Origin: Palsa-1150 sp036490515
GTDB lineage: Bacteria; Myxococcota_A; Polyangia; Polyangiales; Polyangiaceae
Assembly (NCBI GenBank): GCA_036490515.1
Contig: DASXDU010000011.1
Span: 496,001-560,000 of the forward strand
Length of the DNA stretch: 64,000 nucleotides
Reading direction: 5' to 3'
Both the position numbers and the translations under genes were made by a program. Below are positions 8,541 through 18,064 of this stretch, one piece after another. The notes beneath the pieces were generated by a model that saw nothing but the letters and a program-made list of their open reading frames with translations, searched no databases and was not told the DNA's origin. Numbering within the stretch: the first letter of the stretch is position 1; each line of letters begins with the position of its first letter.

Positions 8541-8570
8541 ACCCTAAGGCACTCGAAAGATCGTGGTCAA
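8541..8570 (-). promoter_or_regulatory. Possible sigma-70-like promoter
   Basis: On the minus strand TTGACC (8565-8570) is followed after 18 bp by TAGGGT (8541-8546). This sits in an unusually AT-rich pocket (about 8540-8650) of an otherwise GC-rich window and points at the region-4 regulator gene. The -35 box is good and the -10 box is weak. Transcription from here would give a leader of about 240 nt. Confidence 0.3.
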
Positions 8571-8636
8571 TCCATCGTTTGCCTTTTTTTTGTGTGTTTC
8601 CATTATGGAACTCGTTACGCGTGGTTAGATCGATGC

Positions 8637-8655
8637 CGTGACAAGAAATGTCACG
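8637..8655. promoter_or_regulatory. Perfect 7-bp inverted repeat
   Basis: CGTGACA, a 5-bp AGAAA spacer, then TGTCACG. It could be a dimeric regulator's operator or a small hairpin. It lies at the end of the kinase remnant and about 70 bp upstream of the promoter-like sequence facing the region-4 regulator gene. No T-run follows on either strand, so a simple terminator is unlikely. Confidence 0.4.
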
Positions 8656-8699
8656 ACACGGAAAGAGCCCCGACGGTCCGCACGAGCGAAGCGAGGCGA

Positions 8700-9024
8700 A
8701 GCGAGGCGAAGTGGCCCGAGCTCGCCCGCGCCGAAGGACGCGAGCGCACGGAGCGCGGCGGCGAGATCCCGCGCCGAGCGCATGGGAGCCCACGGGCGCT
8801 CGCCCGCGAGGAGCTCGTAGAGGACGACCCCGACCGCGAAGAGGTCCGTGCGAACGTCGAGCGACTGGCCGAGGATCTGCTCGGGAGCCAGGTATCCGAG
8901 CTTGCCCTTCACGAGGTCGGGGCGCGTCTGACGCCCCCGTGAGGCCGCCGCCCAGCCGCCGTACCAGCTCGTAGCGTACCTCTCCCTGGCGGAAGGCCCC
9001 CCTGGAGCGCCGTAGACCGTCCAT
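8700..9024 (-). pseudogene. Remnant of a Ser/Thr protein kinase gene
   Basis: Two pieces of a Hanks-type kinase lie in different minus-strand frames. About 8943-8985 encodes the start of an N-lobe, 'GEVRYELVRRLGGG'. About 8741-8925 encodes the activation segment and helix F region: 'KGKLGYLAPEQILGQ', then 'DVRTDLFAVGVVLYELLAGERPW'. The glycine-loop end, the VAIK lysine, the catalytic loop (HRD) and DFG are missing, so more than 120 codons were deleted together with a frameshift. The rest of the C-lobe is also absent. Direct repeats GCGAAGCGAG (8685-8712) lie at the broken 3' end. It cannot make an active kinase. Confidence 0.75.
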
Positions 9025-9103
9025 CTCATGCCCTCCCTCGGCTCGCCAGGGGGCGTGGTTGCGCGCTATGGTGCGGAGCGAGCCGCCCGAGGCACGGGTG
9101 ACG

Positions 9104-9937
9104 ATGACGCTGGAGCATCACGAGCCCCCCCTCCCCGTCGTGCGGGACGTCGCGGCGCGCGGCGCCCGCATTCGCTTCGTCGAGGCGGGCAGCGGCCCCC
9201 CGCTCGTGCTCGTGCACGACTACCTCGCGAGCCGCGTCGCCTGGGACGACGTGCTCCCGCGACTGGCCCGCGGCTTCCGCGTGATCGTCCCGGACCTCCC
9301 GGGCTTCGGCGAGAGTGAGAAGCCGCCGCCGGGCCGGTACCGCTACGATTTCGAGGCTTTCTCCGAGTCCCTCGTCGACCTGCTTGCGGCGCTCGGGGTC
9401 GGGCGGGTCTCGGTCGTCGGGCACGCGCTCGGGGGCGCAGTCGCGCTCACCATGGCGGCCGCTCACGCCCACATCGTCGACCGCCTGGTCCTCGTCAACC
9501 CGCTCGTCTACCCCCCACGCCCGGACGCCCTCTCTCGCCTCGCCGGCGTTCCCTTCCTCGGCCCCCTCGTGTTCAAGCAGCTCTACGGCAGGGCGCTCTT
9601 CCGCTCTCGATTCGCCGCCAGCGCCGCTGCCCGGCGGGAGCACCTCTTCGAGCTCTTCGACGTCCCGGCCGCGCGCGAGGCTGCGTACGCCACCATGTGC
9701 GCCATGCTCGACACCCGTCCGCTCACCGCGAGCGTCCCGCGGGTGAGCGCGCCCACGCTCGTCGCGTGGGGTCGAACGAACCGGGCGTCTCCCGTCGAGC
9801 AGGGGCGGCGCCTCGCGCGCGAGCTCGGCGGGGCGCGCTTCGAGGTCTTCGATTGCGGGTCCTCGCCGGCCGAGGAGGTACCCGATGCGTTCGCGAGGGC
9901 CGTGATGGCGTTCCTCGCGGGCGGCCGGGGGACCTGA
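9104..9937 (+). CDS. Alpha/beta-hydrolase-fold protein lacking the catalytic triad
   Basis: A 277-residue protein with a clear alpha/beta-hydrolase layout: 'PPLVLVHDYLASRVAWDDVLPRL', 'VIVPDLPGFGESEKP', a nucleophile-elbow segment, and the late strands that normally carry Asp and His. All three catalytic positions are changed. The elbow reads Gly-His-Ala-Leu-Gly-Gly (GGG CAC GCG CTC GGG) instead of G-H-S-x-G. The acid site reads 'WGRTNRASP' with Asn for Asp. The His site reads 'FDCGSSPAEE' where 'GH.P..E' is expected. The fold-defining residues around them remain. It probably acts as a non-catalytic binding protein. It sits 3 nt before the transporter operon. Start 9104 has GAGG 11 nt upstream; 9068 and a TTG at 9059 are alternatives. 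Confidence 0.85.
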   Translation: MTLEHHEPPLPVVRDVAARGARIRFVEAGSGPPLVLVHDYLASRVAWDDVLPRLARGFRVIVPDLPGFGESEKPPPGRYRYDFEAFSESLVDLLAALGVGRVSVVGHALGGAVALTMAAAHAHIVDRLVLVNPLVYPPRPDALSRLAGVPFLGPLVFKQLYGRALFRSRFAASAAARREHLFELFDVPAAREAAYATMCAMLDTRPLTASVPRVSAPTLVAWGRTNRASPVEQGRRLARELGGARFEVFDCGSSPAEEVPDAFARAVMAFLAGGRGT

Positions 9938-9940
9938 CCC

Positions 9941-10816
9941 GTGTTCGACCCGCGGGCGCGGGCGCGCTTCCGCCGGAACGGAACGGCCGTCGCCGGGACG
10001 GCGGTCGTCGCGGCGCTCGTCGTCTTCGCGGTGCTCGGCCCGTTGTTCGCCAGCCACGACGCGCTCCAGAGCGACTTCGCCCACGGCGTGGGCCCCGACC
10101 GCCTGCCGGTAGGCCCGTGCGCGGCGTTCCCGCTGGGCGCCGACCGCGTCTTTCGCGACGTCTTCGCGCGCCTCGCGGTGGGCGGGCGCATCTCCCTGCT
10201 CATCGCGATCTCCGCGACGCTCATCGCGAGCACCATCGGCGCCGCCGTCGGCATCGCGGCGGGGTACCTCGAGGGCCGGCGCTTCGCCCGCGTGCTCGAC
10301 GTCGACGGAGTGCTCATGCGCTTCGTGGACGTGCTCCTCGCGTTCCCGTTCCTGCTCCTCGTCATGGCCATCGGTACGGCGCTCGACCGCACGTCCGCCG
10401 TGACCATCTTCCTCGTCCTCGGCCTGACGGGCTGGCTCGGCATCGCGCGCATCCTTCGCGCCAAGACGATGCAGATCCGCTCGCTCGACTACGTCGTAGC
10501 GTCACGCGCCCTCGGGCAGCCCACCGCCTGGGTGGTCGTGAAGCACGTGCTTCCCAACGTGGCGGGGTCGCTGATCGTCTGCGCGACCGTCCTCGTAGCG
10601 CAGATGATCGTCGCCGACAGCGTGCTCTCGTACCTGGGCCTCGGCATCTCGCCGCCCACGCCGACGTGGGGCCGGATGCTCTTCGAGGGGCAGGAGGTCC
10701 TCGGGGCGGCTCCCTGGATGGTCGCAGCTCCCGGGGCGGCGATCGTGCTCGCCGTGTGGGGATTCAACATGCTCGGGGAGGGCCTGCGCGATGCGCTCGA
10801 TCCGCACGAGGGCTGA
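9941..10816 (+). CDS. Peptide/nickel ABC transporter permease, DppC type
   Basis: A 291-residue inner-membrane permease. It has an N-terminal span near residues 18-37, a periplasmic loop, and five further spans. The permease signature loop for ATPase contact reads 'VASRALGQPTAWVVVKHVLPN'. The end 'LGLGISPPTPTWGRMLFEGQ' followed by 'PGAAIVLAVWGFNMLGEGLRD' is typical of DppC/OppC. The GTG start has GGGGGA 8 nt upstream. It follows the triad-less hydrolase by 3 nt, and its 3' end overlaps the substrate-binding protein gene by 26 nt, so the set is one operon. Confidence 0.9.
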   Translation: MFDPRARARFRRNGTAVAGTAVVAALVVFAVLGPLFASHDALQSDFAHGVGPDRLPVGPCAAFPLGADRVFRDVFARLAVGGRISLLIAISATLIASTIGAAVGIAAGYLEGRRFARVLDVDGVLMRFVDVLLAFPFLLLVMAIGTALDRTSAVTIFLVLGLTGWLGIARILRAKTMQIRSLDYVVASRALGQPTAWVVVKHVLPNVAGSLIVCATVLVAQMIVADSVLSYLGLGISPPTPTWGRMLFEGQEVLGAAPWMVAAPGAAIVLAVWGFNMLGEGLRDALDPHEG

Positions 10817-12485
10817 GCCGTTGCCCGCCTGGGCGTGGGCCCTCCTGGCGACGGTGGCGTGCAGCCAGAGCGTCCCGGCGCCCATGCCCGCGGCGGCCGC
10901 AGATGCGCCGCCCCGGCGCGGCGGCGAGCTGCATCTCGCCTCGTTCGCCGACATCCGCAACGGCCTCGATCCGGTCGTGAGCCCCGACGGCCTCTCGGCC
11001 GGCCCGATGCACCTCATCTTCGCGGGGCTCGTCGACTACGACGCAGAGGAGCGCATCGTGCCCGATCTCGCCGAGCGGTGGGAGGTCGCCGATGCCGGGC
11101 GCACGTACAGGTTCTTCCTCCGCCGCGGCGTCACGATGCAGGACGGGGCCGAGCTGACTGCGGACGACGTGAAGCGCTCTGCCGAGCGGGCGCTCCATCC
11201 GACGACACCCGACGCCAACGCGAGCACGTTCGACGACCTCGTGGGGTTCGCAGCGTACGCCGCCGGCAAGGCCGACCACCTCGAGGGCGTCGTGGCCGAG
11301 GACCGATACGTCGTGGCCTTCCACCTCGCGAAGCCCGACGCGACGTTCCCCTACCTGATGACGCTCCCGACCCTGCGCCCCACGTGCAGGACGGCGGGCG
11401 ACCGCTACTCCGACACGTGGCTGCCCTGCGGGGCCGGTCCGTTCCTGCTCCGGCCGGGCGACTGGAAGCGGGGCGTGACGCTCCGGCTCGTCCGGCACGA
11501 CGCGTACTTCCGCGCGGGGCTTCCGTACCTCGACGCCGTCGAGTGGTCGTACAACATGACGCAGCTCGCGCAGCGCGTACGCTTCGAGCGCGGCGAGCTC
11601 GACATCGTACGCGACCTCACCTTCGCGGACGCGTCGCGCTTCGTGGCGGACCCGCGCTGGTCGAGCCTCGGCGTCGTCGAGGCCGACGTGCGCGTCTACG
11701 GCGAGGCGATGAACACGCGCGTCCGTCCGTTCGACGACGTCGAGATCCGGCGGGCGGTCGCCGCGGCCATCGACCGCACGCAGTACGTGCTGATGCAGCC
11801 GATGACCACCACCGCGATGGACCAGGCGCTCCCCGGGGTCGTCGCCGGCGTGGACGCCTCGTTCCCGCACCAGCGCTACGACCTCGCCGCGGCGCTCGAG
11901 CACATGCGCAAGGCCGGCTACCCGTACGACCCCGCCACGGGCGAGGGAGGCTGGCCGGAGCCCATCGAGTACCTCGCGTACGATCCGGGCTTGCCGGCCC
12001 TCACGTCGCAGATCCTCCAGCAGGACCTGGCCCGGATCGGGCTGCGCCTTCACATCAAGCTCGTGAGCTTTGCGGCATTCCTCGCCATCCAGCAGCGCGA
12101 GGGGGGCGCGACGATGTCGCAGGGCAACTGGACCCTCGACTACCCCGATCCGAGCAACGTCTTCGACACGCTGTTCGCGTCGAGCGCGATCGACCCGAGC
12201 GGATCCCTCAACACGGCGTTCTATTCGAACCCCGCGCTCGACGCCCTCCTCGCGCGGGCGAGGGTCGAGATCGACCCCGCTGCGCGCATGGAGATGTACC
12301 GCCAGGCGGACGCCATCGTGTGCGACGACGCGCCGTGGGCGTTCACCTTCGGCTACCACGCGTTCGATCTTCGCCAGCCGTACGTGCGCGGCTTCGTGCC
12401 GAACGCCATGCGCCCGCTCGACGCGACGCGGGTCTGGATCGCCCGCCCCGCCCCCGGCGCACGCGCCCCCGAGGGGGCGCCATGA
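10791..12485 (+). CDS. Extracellular solute-binding protein, family 5 (DppA/OppA type), lipoprotein
   Basis: A 564-residue periplasmic receptor for peptides or similar solutes. The signal sequence is 'PAWAWALLATVAC', with the Cys near residue 24 as the likely lipidation site. The mature protein has the family-5 pattern: 'GGELHLASF', 'GLVDYDAEERIVPDLAERWEV', 'YRFFLRRGVTMQDGAELTADDVKRS', 'CGAGPFLL', and the C-terminal 'NWTLDYPDPSNVFDTLF'. The ATG is preceded by GGGGAGGG 8 nt upstream, inside the permease gene. Such receptors usually are first or last in the operon; here the gene lies between the two permease genes. The ligand cannot be told from sequence. Confidence 0.9.
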   Translation: MRSIRTRAEPLPAWAWALLATVACSQSVPAPMPAAAADAPPRRGGELHLASFADIRNGLDPVVSPDGLSAGPMHLIFAGLVDYDAEERIVPDLAERWEVADAGRTYRFFLRRGVTMQDGAELTADDVKRSAERALHPTTPDANASTFDDLVGFAAYAAGKADHLEGVVAEDRYVVAFHLAKPDATFPYLMTLPTLRPTCRTAGDRYSDTWLPCGAGPFLLRPGDWKRGVTLRLVRHDAYFRAGLPYLDAVEWSYNMTQLAQRVRFERGELDIVRDLTFADASRFVADPRWSSLGVVEADVRVYGEAMNTRVRPFDDVEIRRAVAAAIDRTQYVLMQPMTTTAMDQALPGVVAGVDASFPHQRYDLAAALEHMRKAGYPYDPATGEGGWPEPIEYLAYDPGLPALTSQILQQDLARIGLRLHIKLVSFAAFLAIQQREGGATMSQGNWTLDYPDPSNVFDTLFASSAIDPSGSLNTAFYSNPALDALLARARVEIDPAARMEMYRQADAIVCDDAPWAFTFGYHAFDLRQPYVRGFVPNAMRPLDATRVWIARPAPGARAPEGAP

Positions 12486-13501
12486 GGCACCTCGCCCGAA
12501 GGCTCGGCTGGAGCGTCTTCGTCGTCTGGGCGGTCGTCTCGATCACGTTCGCCGTCAACGACCTCCTGCCCGGGGACCCGGCGCGGATGATGGCGGGCGC
12601 GCAGGCCAGCCCCGCCGACGTCGCCCGCATCCGCAGCCGGATGGGCCTCGACGAGCCGCTGGCCGCCCGGTACGGGCGCTTCTGGAAGAAGCTCGTCCAC
12701 CTGGGCCCGAGCGTCATCGATCGCAAGACCAGCCCCGCCCACGCGACGTGCGCCGTCGTCGTTCCGCTCGGCGGTTCAAGCATCCACCTCGACTTCGGCA
12801 AGAGCTTCCAGCGCCAGCAGGCCGTCGTCGATCTCGTCGGCGACCGCCTCCCGCGGACCGCCGCGCTCGCGCTCGCAGGCATGCTCGTGCAGCTCCTCGT
12901 GGGCCTCGGGACCGGCATCCTCGCTGCGGCGCGGCGTGGTTCGTGGCTCGATCGTGCCCTGGTCGGAACGAGCCTGCTCGGCATCAGCGCGCCGACGTTC
13001 CTCATCGCCCTCTGCCTGCAGTTCGTGTTCGCCCGCCGCCTCGGGTGGCTGCCGCTCGACGGCTTCGGCTCGACCCTCGCCGACCACGCGCGATGCATCG
13101 TCCTTCCTGCGTTCACGCTCGGCGTCTACGGCGCCGCCTACTACACGCGCCTCGTGCGCGACGAGATGCTCGTGCTCCTGAAGCAGGACTGGGTGCGTAC
13201 CGCGCGCGCGAAGGGCGCCTCGACCGCGCGCTTGCTCCTCGCGCACGGCCTGCGAAACGCGCTCGTCCCGATCGTCACGGCCATCGGCCTCGACGTGGGC
13301 GCCCTGCTCGGGGGCGCCGTCGTCACCGAGACGGTCTTTCGCTGGCCGGGGCTGGGGGACCTCAGCGTCCACGCGATGCTCGACCGCGACGGCCCCGTCA
13401 TCCTGGCCTGCGTGGTGGTGACGTCGGTCGGGATCGTCCTCGCCAACGTCGTCGTCGACGCGCTCTACACGAGGCTCGACCCGCGGGTGCGATCGTCGTA
13501 G
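12482..13501 (+). CDS. Peptide/nickel ABC transporter permease, DppB type
   Basis: A 339-residue permease starting at an ATG that overlaps the previous stop (ATGA). The N-terminal span contains 'WAVVSITFAVNDLLPGDP', and the typical DppB 'MGLDEPLAARYGRFW' follows. A periplasmic loop of about 45 residues with one Cys precedes 'SFQRQQAVVDLVGDRLPRT'. The ATPase-contact loop reads 'DWVRTARAKGASTARLLLAHGLRNALVP', and the family end is 'VTETVFRWPGLGDLSVHAML'. It pairs with the DppC-type permease at 9941. No DppD/DppF ATPase gene is in the window, so the transporter must borrow ATPases encoded elsewhere or has lost them. Confidence 0.9.
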   Translation: MRHLARRLGWSVFVVWAVVSITFAVNDLLPGDPARMMAGAQASPADVARIRSRMGLDEPLAARYGRFWKKLVHLGPSVIDRKTSPAHATCAVVVPLGGSSIHLDFGKSFQRQQAVVDLVGDRLPRTAALALAGMLVQLLVGLGTGILAAARRGSWLDRALVGTSLLGISAPTFLIALCLQFVFARRLGWLPLDGFGSTLADHARCIVLPAFTLGVYGAAYYTRLVRDEMLVLLKQDWVRTARAKGASTARLLLAHGLRNALVPIVTAIGLDVGALLGGAVVTETVFRWPGLGDLSVHAMLDRDGPVILACVVVTSVGIVLANVVVDALYTRLDPRVRSS

Positions 13502-13512
13502 CGGCGCGAAGC

Positions 13513-16239
13513 CTACGGCCCCGCGAGCATCCGGCACTCGTTCACGTTCGCGGAGTGGGCCTGCGCCACGCAGCTCTTGTACGCCTCGCGCGCCGCGCCG
13601 CCGTTGCCAGATGCCTGGAGCGCCGCCCCGAGCGTGAGCCACGCGTCGGCGTTGCCCGGGTTGTTCGCCACGGCCTGGCGCGCGAGCGACACGGCCTTCG
13701 CCGTGTCCCCCGTGGAGAGCGCCTTCTGGGCAGCCATGATCGGGTTCCCGCCGGCGGCGGGCGCCGGCGCGGGCTCGACGGGGGCCTCGTGCGCGACGGG
13801 GGCCTCGCGGGGCGGAGACGCAGCAACCGGCGGTGGCGCGGGATGCGTCACGACGGGCGCCACCGCAGCCGTGACCGCAGGTGGCGCGGCGGGGGCTGGC
13901 TGCGGAGCCGCCGTTGCGACGGGAGCTACCGACTCGGCGGCCGCCGCAGGTGCTGCAGCGGCCACGCTCCCGGCGGGAGCGGCGGAGGCGCTCGGGGCGG
14001 GCTCGGAGGAAGGCGCAGGCGTGGGACCCGCGCTTGCGGCCGCAGACGTCTCGGGCTCGGGAGCCTGAGGCGGAGGGGCCGCCGACGCGGAAGGCACCTC
14101 CGCAGACGTGGCCCCCGCGCCCGACGCCACGGCCGCCGCGCGCGCGTTCACCGCTTCCATGTCGCGGTCCTGCTTCGCACGGAGGGCATGGAGGCCGGCC
14201 ACGACGACGAGCACCACCCCGAGGACCATCACGATCGCGACGATGCGCTTGGCCTGCGGGCTCACCTTGCGTGGCACACCCGGCACGTAGCCGTCGTCCA
14301 GCAGATCGTCCTTCTGCGCCGCGGCCGACTTCACGGGCACCGTGGGAGGAGGAGGCGACGCGGGCGCGGGCCTGGCCACGGGTACGGCTGCCGTCGCGGG
14401 CGCAGGCGCGGCAGCCGCCGCAGCCTTCGCGACCGGCTGCGGAGCGGCGTTCGAAGCCGGCGGAGCAGCGCCCTTCGGCGGCTCCGGGAGCAGCGGCATC
14501 TTGATCGGCTCCGTCTTCGCCGGCCGGCGCCGCGAGTGGGGCGTCTTCACCTCCACCTTCACGTTCGGCTCGGTGAGGATGTCGTCGACGTCGATCTCGC
14601 CCGTCCTCTCCGTCGTTGCCACGAGCGCCGCGTCGGCGGGCTTCGCGGCTGCGCCCACCGACCCTCGCGGCTCGGTGACCGGCGCCTTGGCCGCCGGCGC
14701 AGGCTTCGGCTCCGGGCTCGGCCCCTTCGCCTCCGGCTTCGGTCCGGACTTCGCCTCCGGCCTGGCCTCGGGCTTCGGCTCCGGCTTGGGCGCGGGCGCA
14801 GGCTCCGGCGCCGCCTTCGGCGGCAGGTGCGGCACGTCACGCAGGAGGGTCGGCGGCTCCTCTCCGAGGCCGAGCTTCGTCTGCATGAGGCCCGCTTCCT
14901 TCGCCTTCGCGCGATCGTAGACGCCGTTGGCGCCGGGCGGAGGAGCTGCTGCCGGCCACGCGGTCGAGGTCTGGCCGACCCCTTTCGCTCCCGCCGCCGG
15001 CGCGGCCGCGGCCCCGGGAGGAGCGGGAGGCGATGCGGCAGCAGGCGGCTCGGGCGACGCGGGCGCCGCGGCCGGGAACTGCGAGAGCGTGTCGACGAAG
15101 CCCTTCTTCGGGCTCGGCGGCGGCGCCGTCTCCACCGCCGCCGCGGCCGCCATGGGCGGCGGAGGACGCACCGTCTCGATCGCCGGCACGACGGCCATCT
15201 CCCCGCTCGAGGGGGAGCCGCGGGCGTGCCGTCCGCTCTCGCGCAGGACGCCTGCCCGGACCTCGTCCTCCGCCGTCGGGCTCGGCGCATCCTTCAGGAC
15301 GAGCAGGCCCTCGAAGTAGAGCTTCGTGATGGTCGAGAGAGTCGAGAGATCCTCGAACGGCGAGTCGTCGACGACGTCGGCCAGCGTGCGGCGGCCGTCG
15401 AAGAGGCGCAGGATGCCGTTCAGCTCGTCGGGGATCTCGTTCAGGCGCTCGAGGAGCTGCGCGTGGTCGATCTCGAAGAGCGTCGAGAGCGGCGGCAGCT
15501 GCTCGCAGAGCCGCCCCCACTCGTCCACGCGGCGCATCCCCTCCATCAGGATCGCCTGCGTCGAGCCGCCGATGACATCCTCGTTCGCGACCGCGCGGAA
15601 CTCGACCTCGAAGTTCGCCTCGTTCCAGATGAGCGCGCGGTAGATGGCCTCCTCGCCGCGCAGCCGCCCGAGCTCCGCGTCGACGACCTTGCCGTCGCGG
15701 AAGTAGACGTGGCCTTCCATGCCCCCGCTGCGCAGGTGCACGACGCCGCTCTTGCGCGAGACCTCGAAGGTCTGGAGGAGGTCGACGACGGCCATGTCGG
15801 ACGTCGACCCCGCGAAGCGCGTCCGCCCGGACACCGTCGTCCGGTTGGCCGCGATGTTCTCCTGCGTGCGGCGCGCGAGCAGCAGGTTCACCCGCGCGAT
15901 GAGCTCCCGCACGAAGATGGGCTTCGTCAGGTAGTCCTCGACCCCGAGCTCCAGCCCGCGGATCTTGTCCTCGATCGACTTCTGGCTCGTGAGAAAGACG
16001 ATCGGGATCCCCGCGAATTCCGGGCGCTCCTTGAGTTTCCGGACGAGCGTGTACCCGTCGAGCTTCGGCAGGCGCGTGTCGCTCAGGACCAGATCCGGCG
16101 TGAGCGACTCGATCTTCGCGAGCGCGTCCAGGCCGTCGGTCGCGGTCGTGACGCTGTAGCCAGCCTTCTTCAGGCTGACCTCGAGGACACGCACGCTGCG
16201 CGGATCCGCGTCGACCAGGAGCAGTTTCTGCTTCGCCAC
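13513..16239 (-). CDS. Membrane-anchored response regulator: REC, DUF4388, transmembrane span, TPR
   Basis: A 908-residue multidomain protein. Residues 1-120 are a CheY-like receiver: 'LLLVDADP', the phospho-acceptor Asp in 'LVLSDTRLPKLDGYTL', 'IVFLTSQKS' and 'VEDYLTKPIFVREL'. Residues about 140-250 match DUF4388/PATAN ('VVDLLQTFEVSRKSGVVHLR...GHVYFRDGKVVDAELG'), a module common in myxobacterial regulators. A long Pro/Ala/Lys-rich linker follows. A single hydrophobic span lies near residue 660 ('AIVMVLGVVLVVVAGL'), then another Ala/Pro-rich stretch, and TPR-like repeats end the protein ('NNPGNADAWLTLGAALQASG'). The receiver would thus be cytoplasmic and the TPR part periplasmic. No histidine kinase gene is adjacent; a Ser/Thr kinase is next upstream. 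Confidence 0.85.
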   Translation of the reverse strand: MAKQKLLLVDADPRSVRVLEVSLKKAGYSVTTATDGLDALAKIESLTPDLVLSDTRLPKLDGYTLVRKLKERPEFAGIPIVFLTSQKSIEDKIRGLELGVEDYLTKPIFVRELIARVNLLLARRTQENIAANRTTVSGRTRFAGSTSDMAVVDLLQTFEVSRKSGVVHLRSGGMEGHVYFRDGKVVDAELGRLRGEEAIYRALIWNEANFEVEFRAVANEDVIGGSTQAILMEGMRRVDEWGRLCEQLPPLSTLFEIDHAQLLERLNEIPDELNGILRLFDGRRTLADVVDDSPFEDLSTLSTITKLYFEGLLVLKDAPSPTAEDEVRAGVLRESGRHARGSPSSGEMAVVPAIETVRPPPPMAAAAAVETAPPPSPKKGFVDTLSQFPAAAPASPEPPAAASPPAPPGAAAAPAAGAKGVGQTSTAWPAAAPPPGANGVYDRAKAKEAGLMQTKLGLGEEPPTLLRDVPHLPPKAAPEPAPAPKPEPKPEARPEAKSGPKPEAKGPSPEPKPAPAAKAPVTEPRGSVGAAAKPADAALVATTERTGEIDVDDILTEPNVKVEVKTPHSRRRPAKTEPIKMPLLPEPPKGAAPPASNAAPQPVAKAAAAAAPAPATAAVPVARPAPASPPPPTVPVKSAAAQKDDLLDDGYVPGVPRKVSPQAKRIVAIVMVLGVVLVVVAGLHALRAKQDRDMEAVNARAAAVASGAGATSAEVPSASAAPPPQAPEPETSAAASAGPTPAPSSEPAPSASAAPAGSVAAAAPAAAAESVAPVATAAPQPAPAAPPAVTAAVAPVVTHPAPPPVAASPPREAPVAHEAPVEPAPAPAAGGNPIMAAQKALSTGDTAKAVSLARQAVANNPGNADAWLTLGAALQASGNGGAAREAYKSCVAQAHSANVNECRMLAGP

Positions 16240-16340
16240 GGCGCAGCGTCAGCATCCTAGGGGCACGATGTGGGTGTCAAGCCGGGTGAGTCCTCCCCGG
16301 ACCCCGCGGGCGCGAAGGAGACGGCGATTTCGCGGGCCGA

Positions 16341-17808
<1,468 letters not shown>

Positions 17809-17828
<20 letters not shown>

Positions 17829-18039
17829 CCACCGCACCGGCGTCGCTCGACGCGTCGCCACCTCCGTCGCTCGCCTGCGCGTCCTCGGGCGAGCAGACGC
17901 CGCCCACGCACGAGAGGGCAGGCTCGCAGTCCTTGGTCCGCGTGCAGGCCCCGTTCAGACCCTCGGGCACGCCGCTCGAGCCGCACGGATCGTGCAGCGA
18001 CAGGAGCCCGACGACGACGAGGAGCGTGCCCTTGCCCAC
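17809..18039 (-). CDS. Small Cys-rich exported protein
   Basis: A 76-residue frame from GTG. A short hydrophobic N-terminus ('GTLLVVVGLLSLHDPC') could be a signal or lipoprotein leader. The body has the spacing C-x6-DC-x4-LSC-x3-GVC ('GACTRTKDCEPALSCVGGVC'), a small disulfide module seen often in secreted myxobacterial proteins. The C-terminus is Asp/Gly/Ala-rich. It starts 25 nt after the SPFH gene and overlaps the kinase gene start by 20 nt, so translation is probably coupled. The AAGGA immediately before GTG is too close for an ideal ribosome site, so the start is uncertain. Confidence 0.55.
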
Positions 18040-18064
18040 TCCTTCGAGCTTACCACCCTGCCCG

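Noticed and set aside
7588..9024. A single long protein joining the region-4 regulator and the kinase start
   Set aside because: The frame between them has no conserved residues; the regulator starts at 8298 and the kinase piece is a remnant.
12070..16260. A plus-strand open frame of about 1,400 codons
   Set aside because: It runs antisense to the response regulator and out of frame with the permease, with no domain; the long frame is a composition effect.
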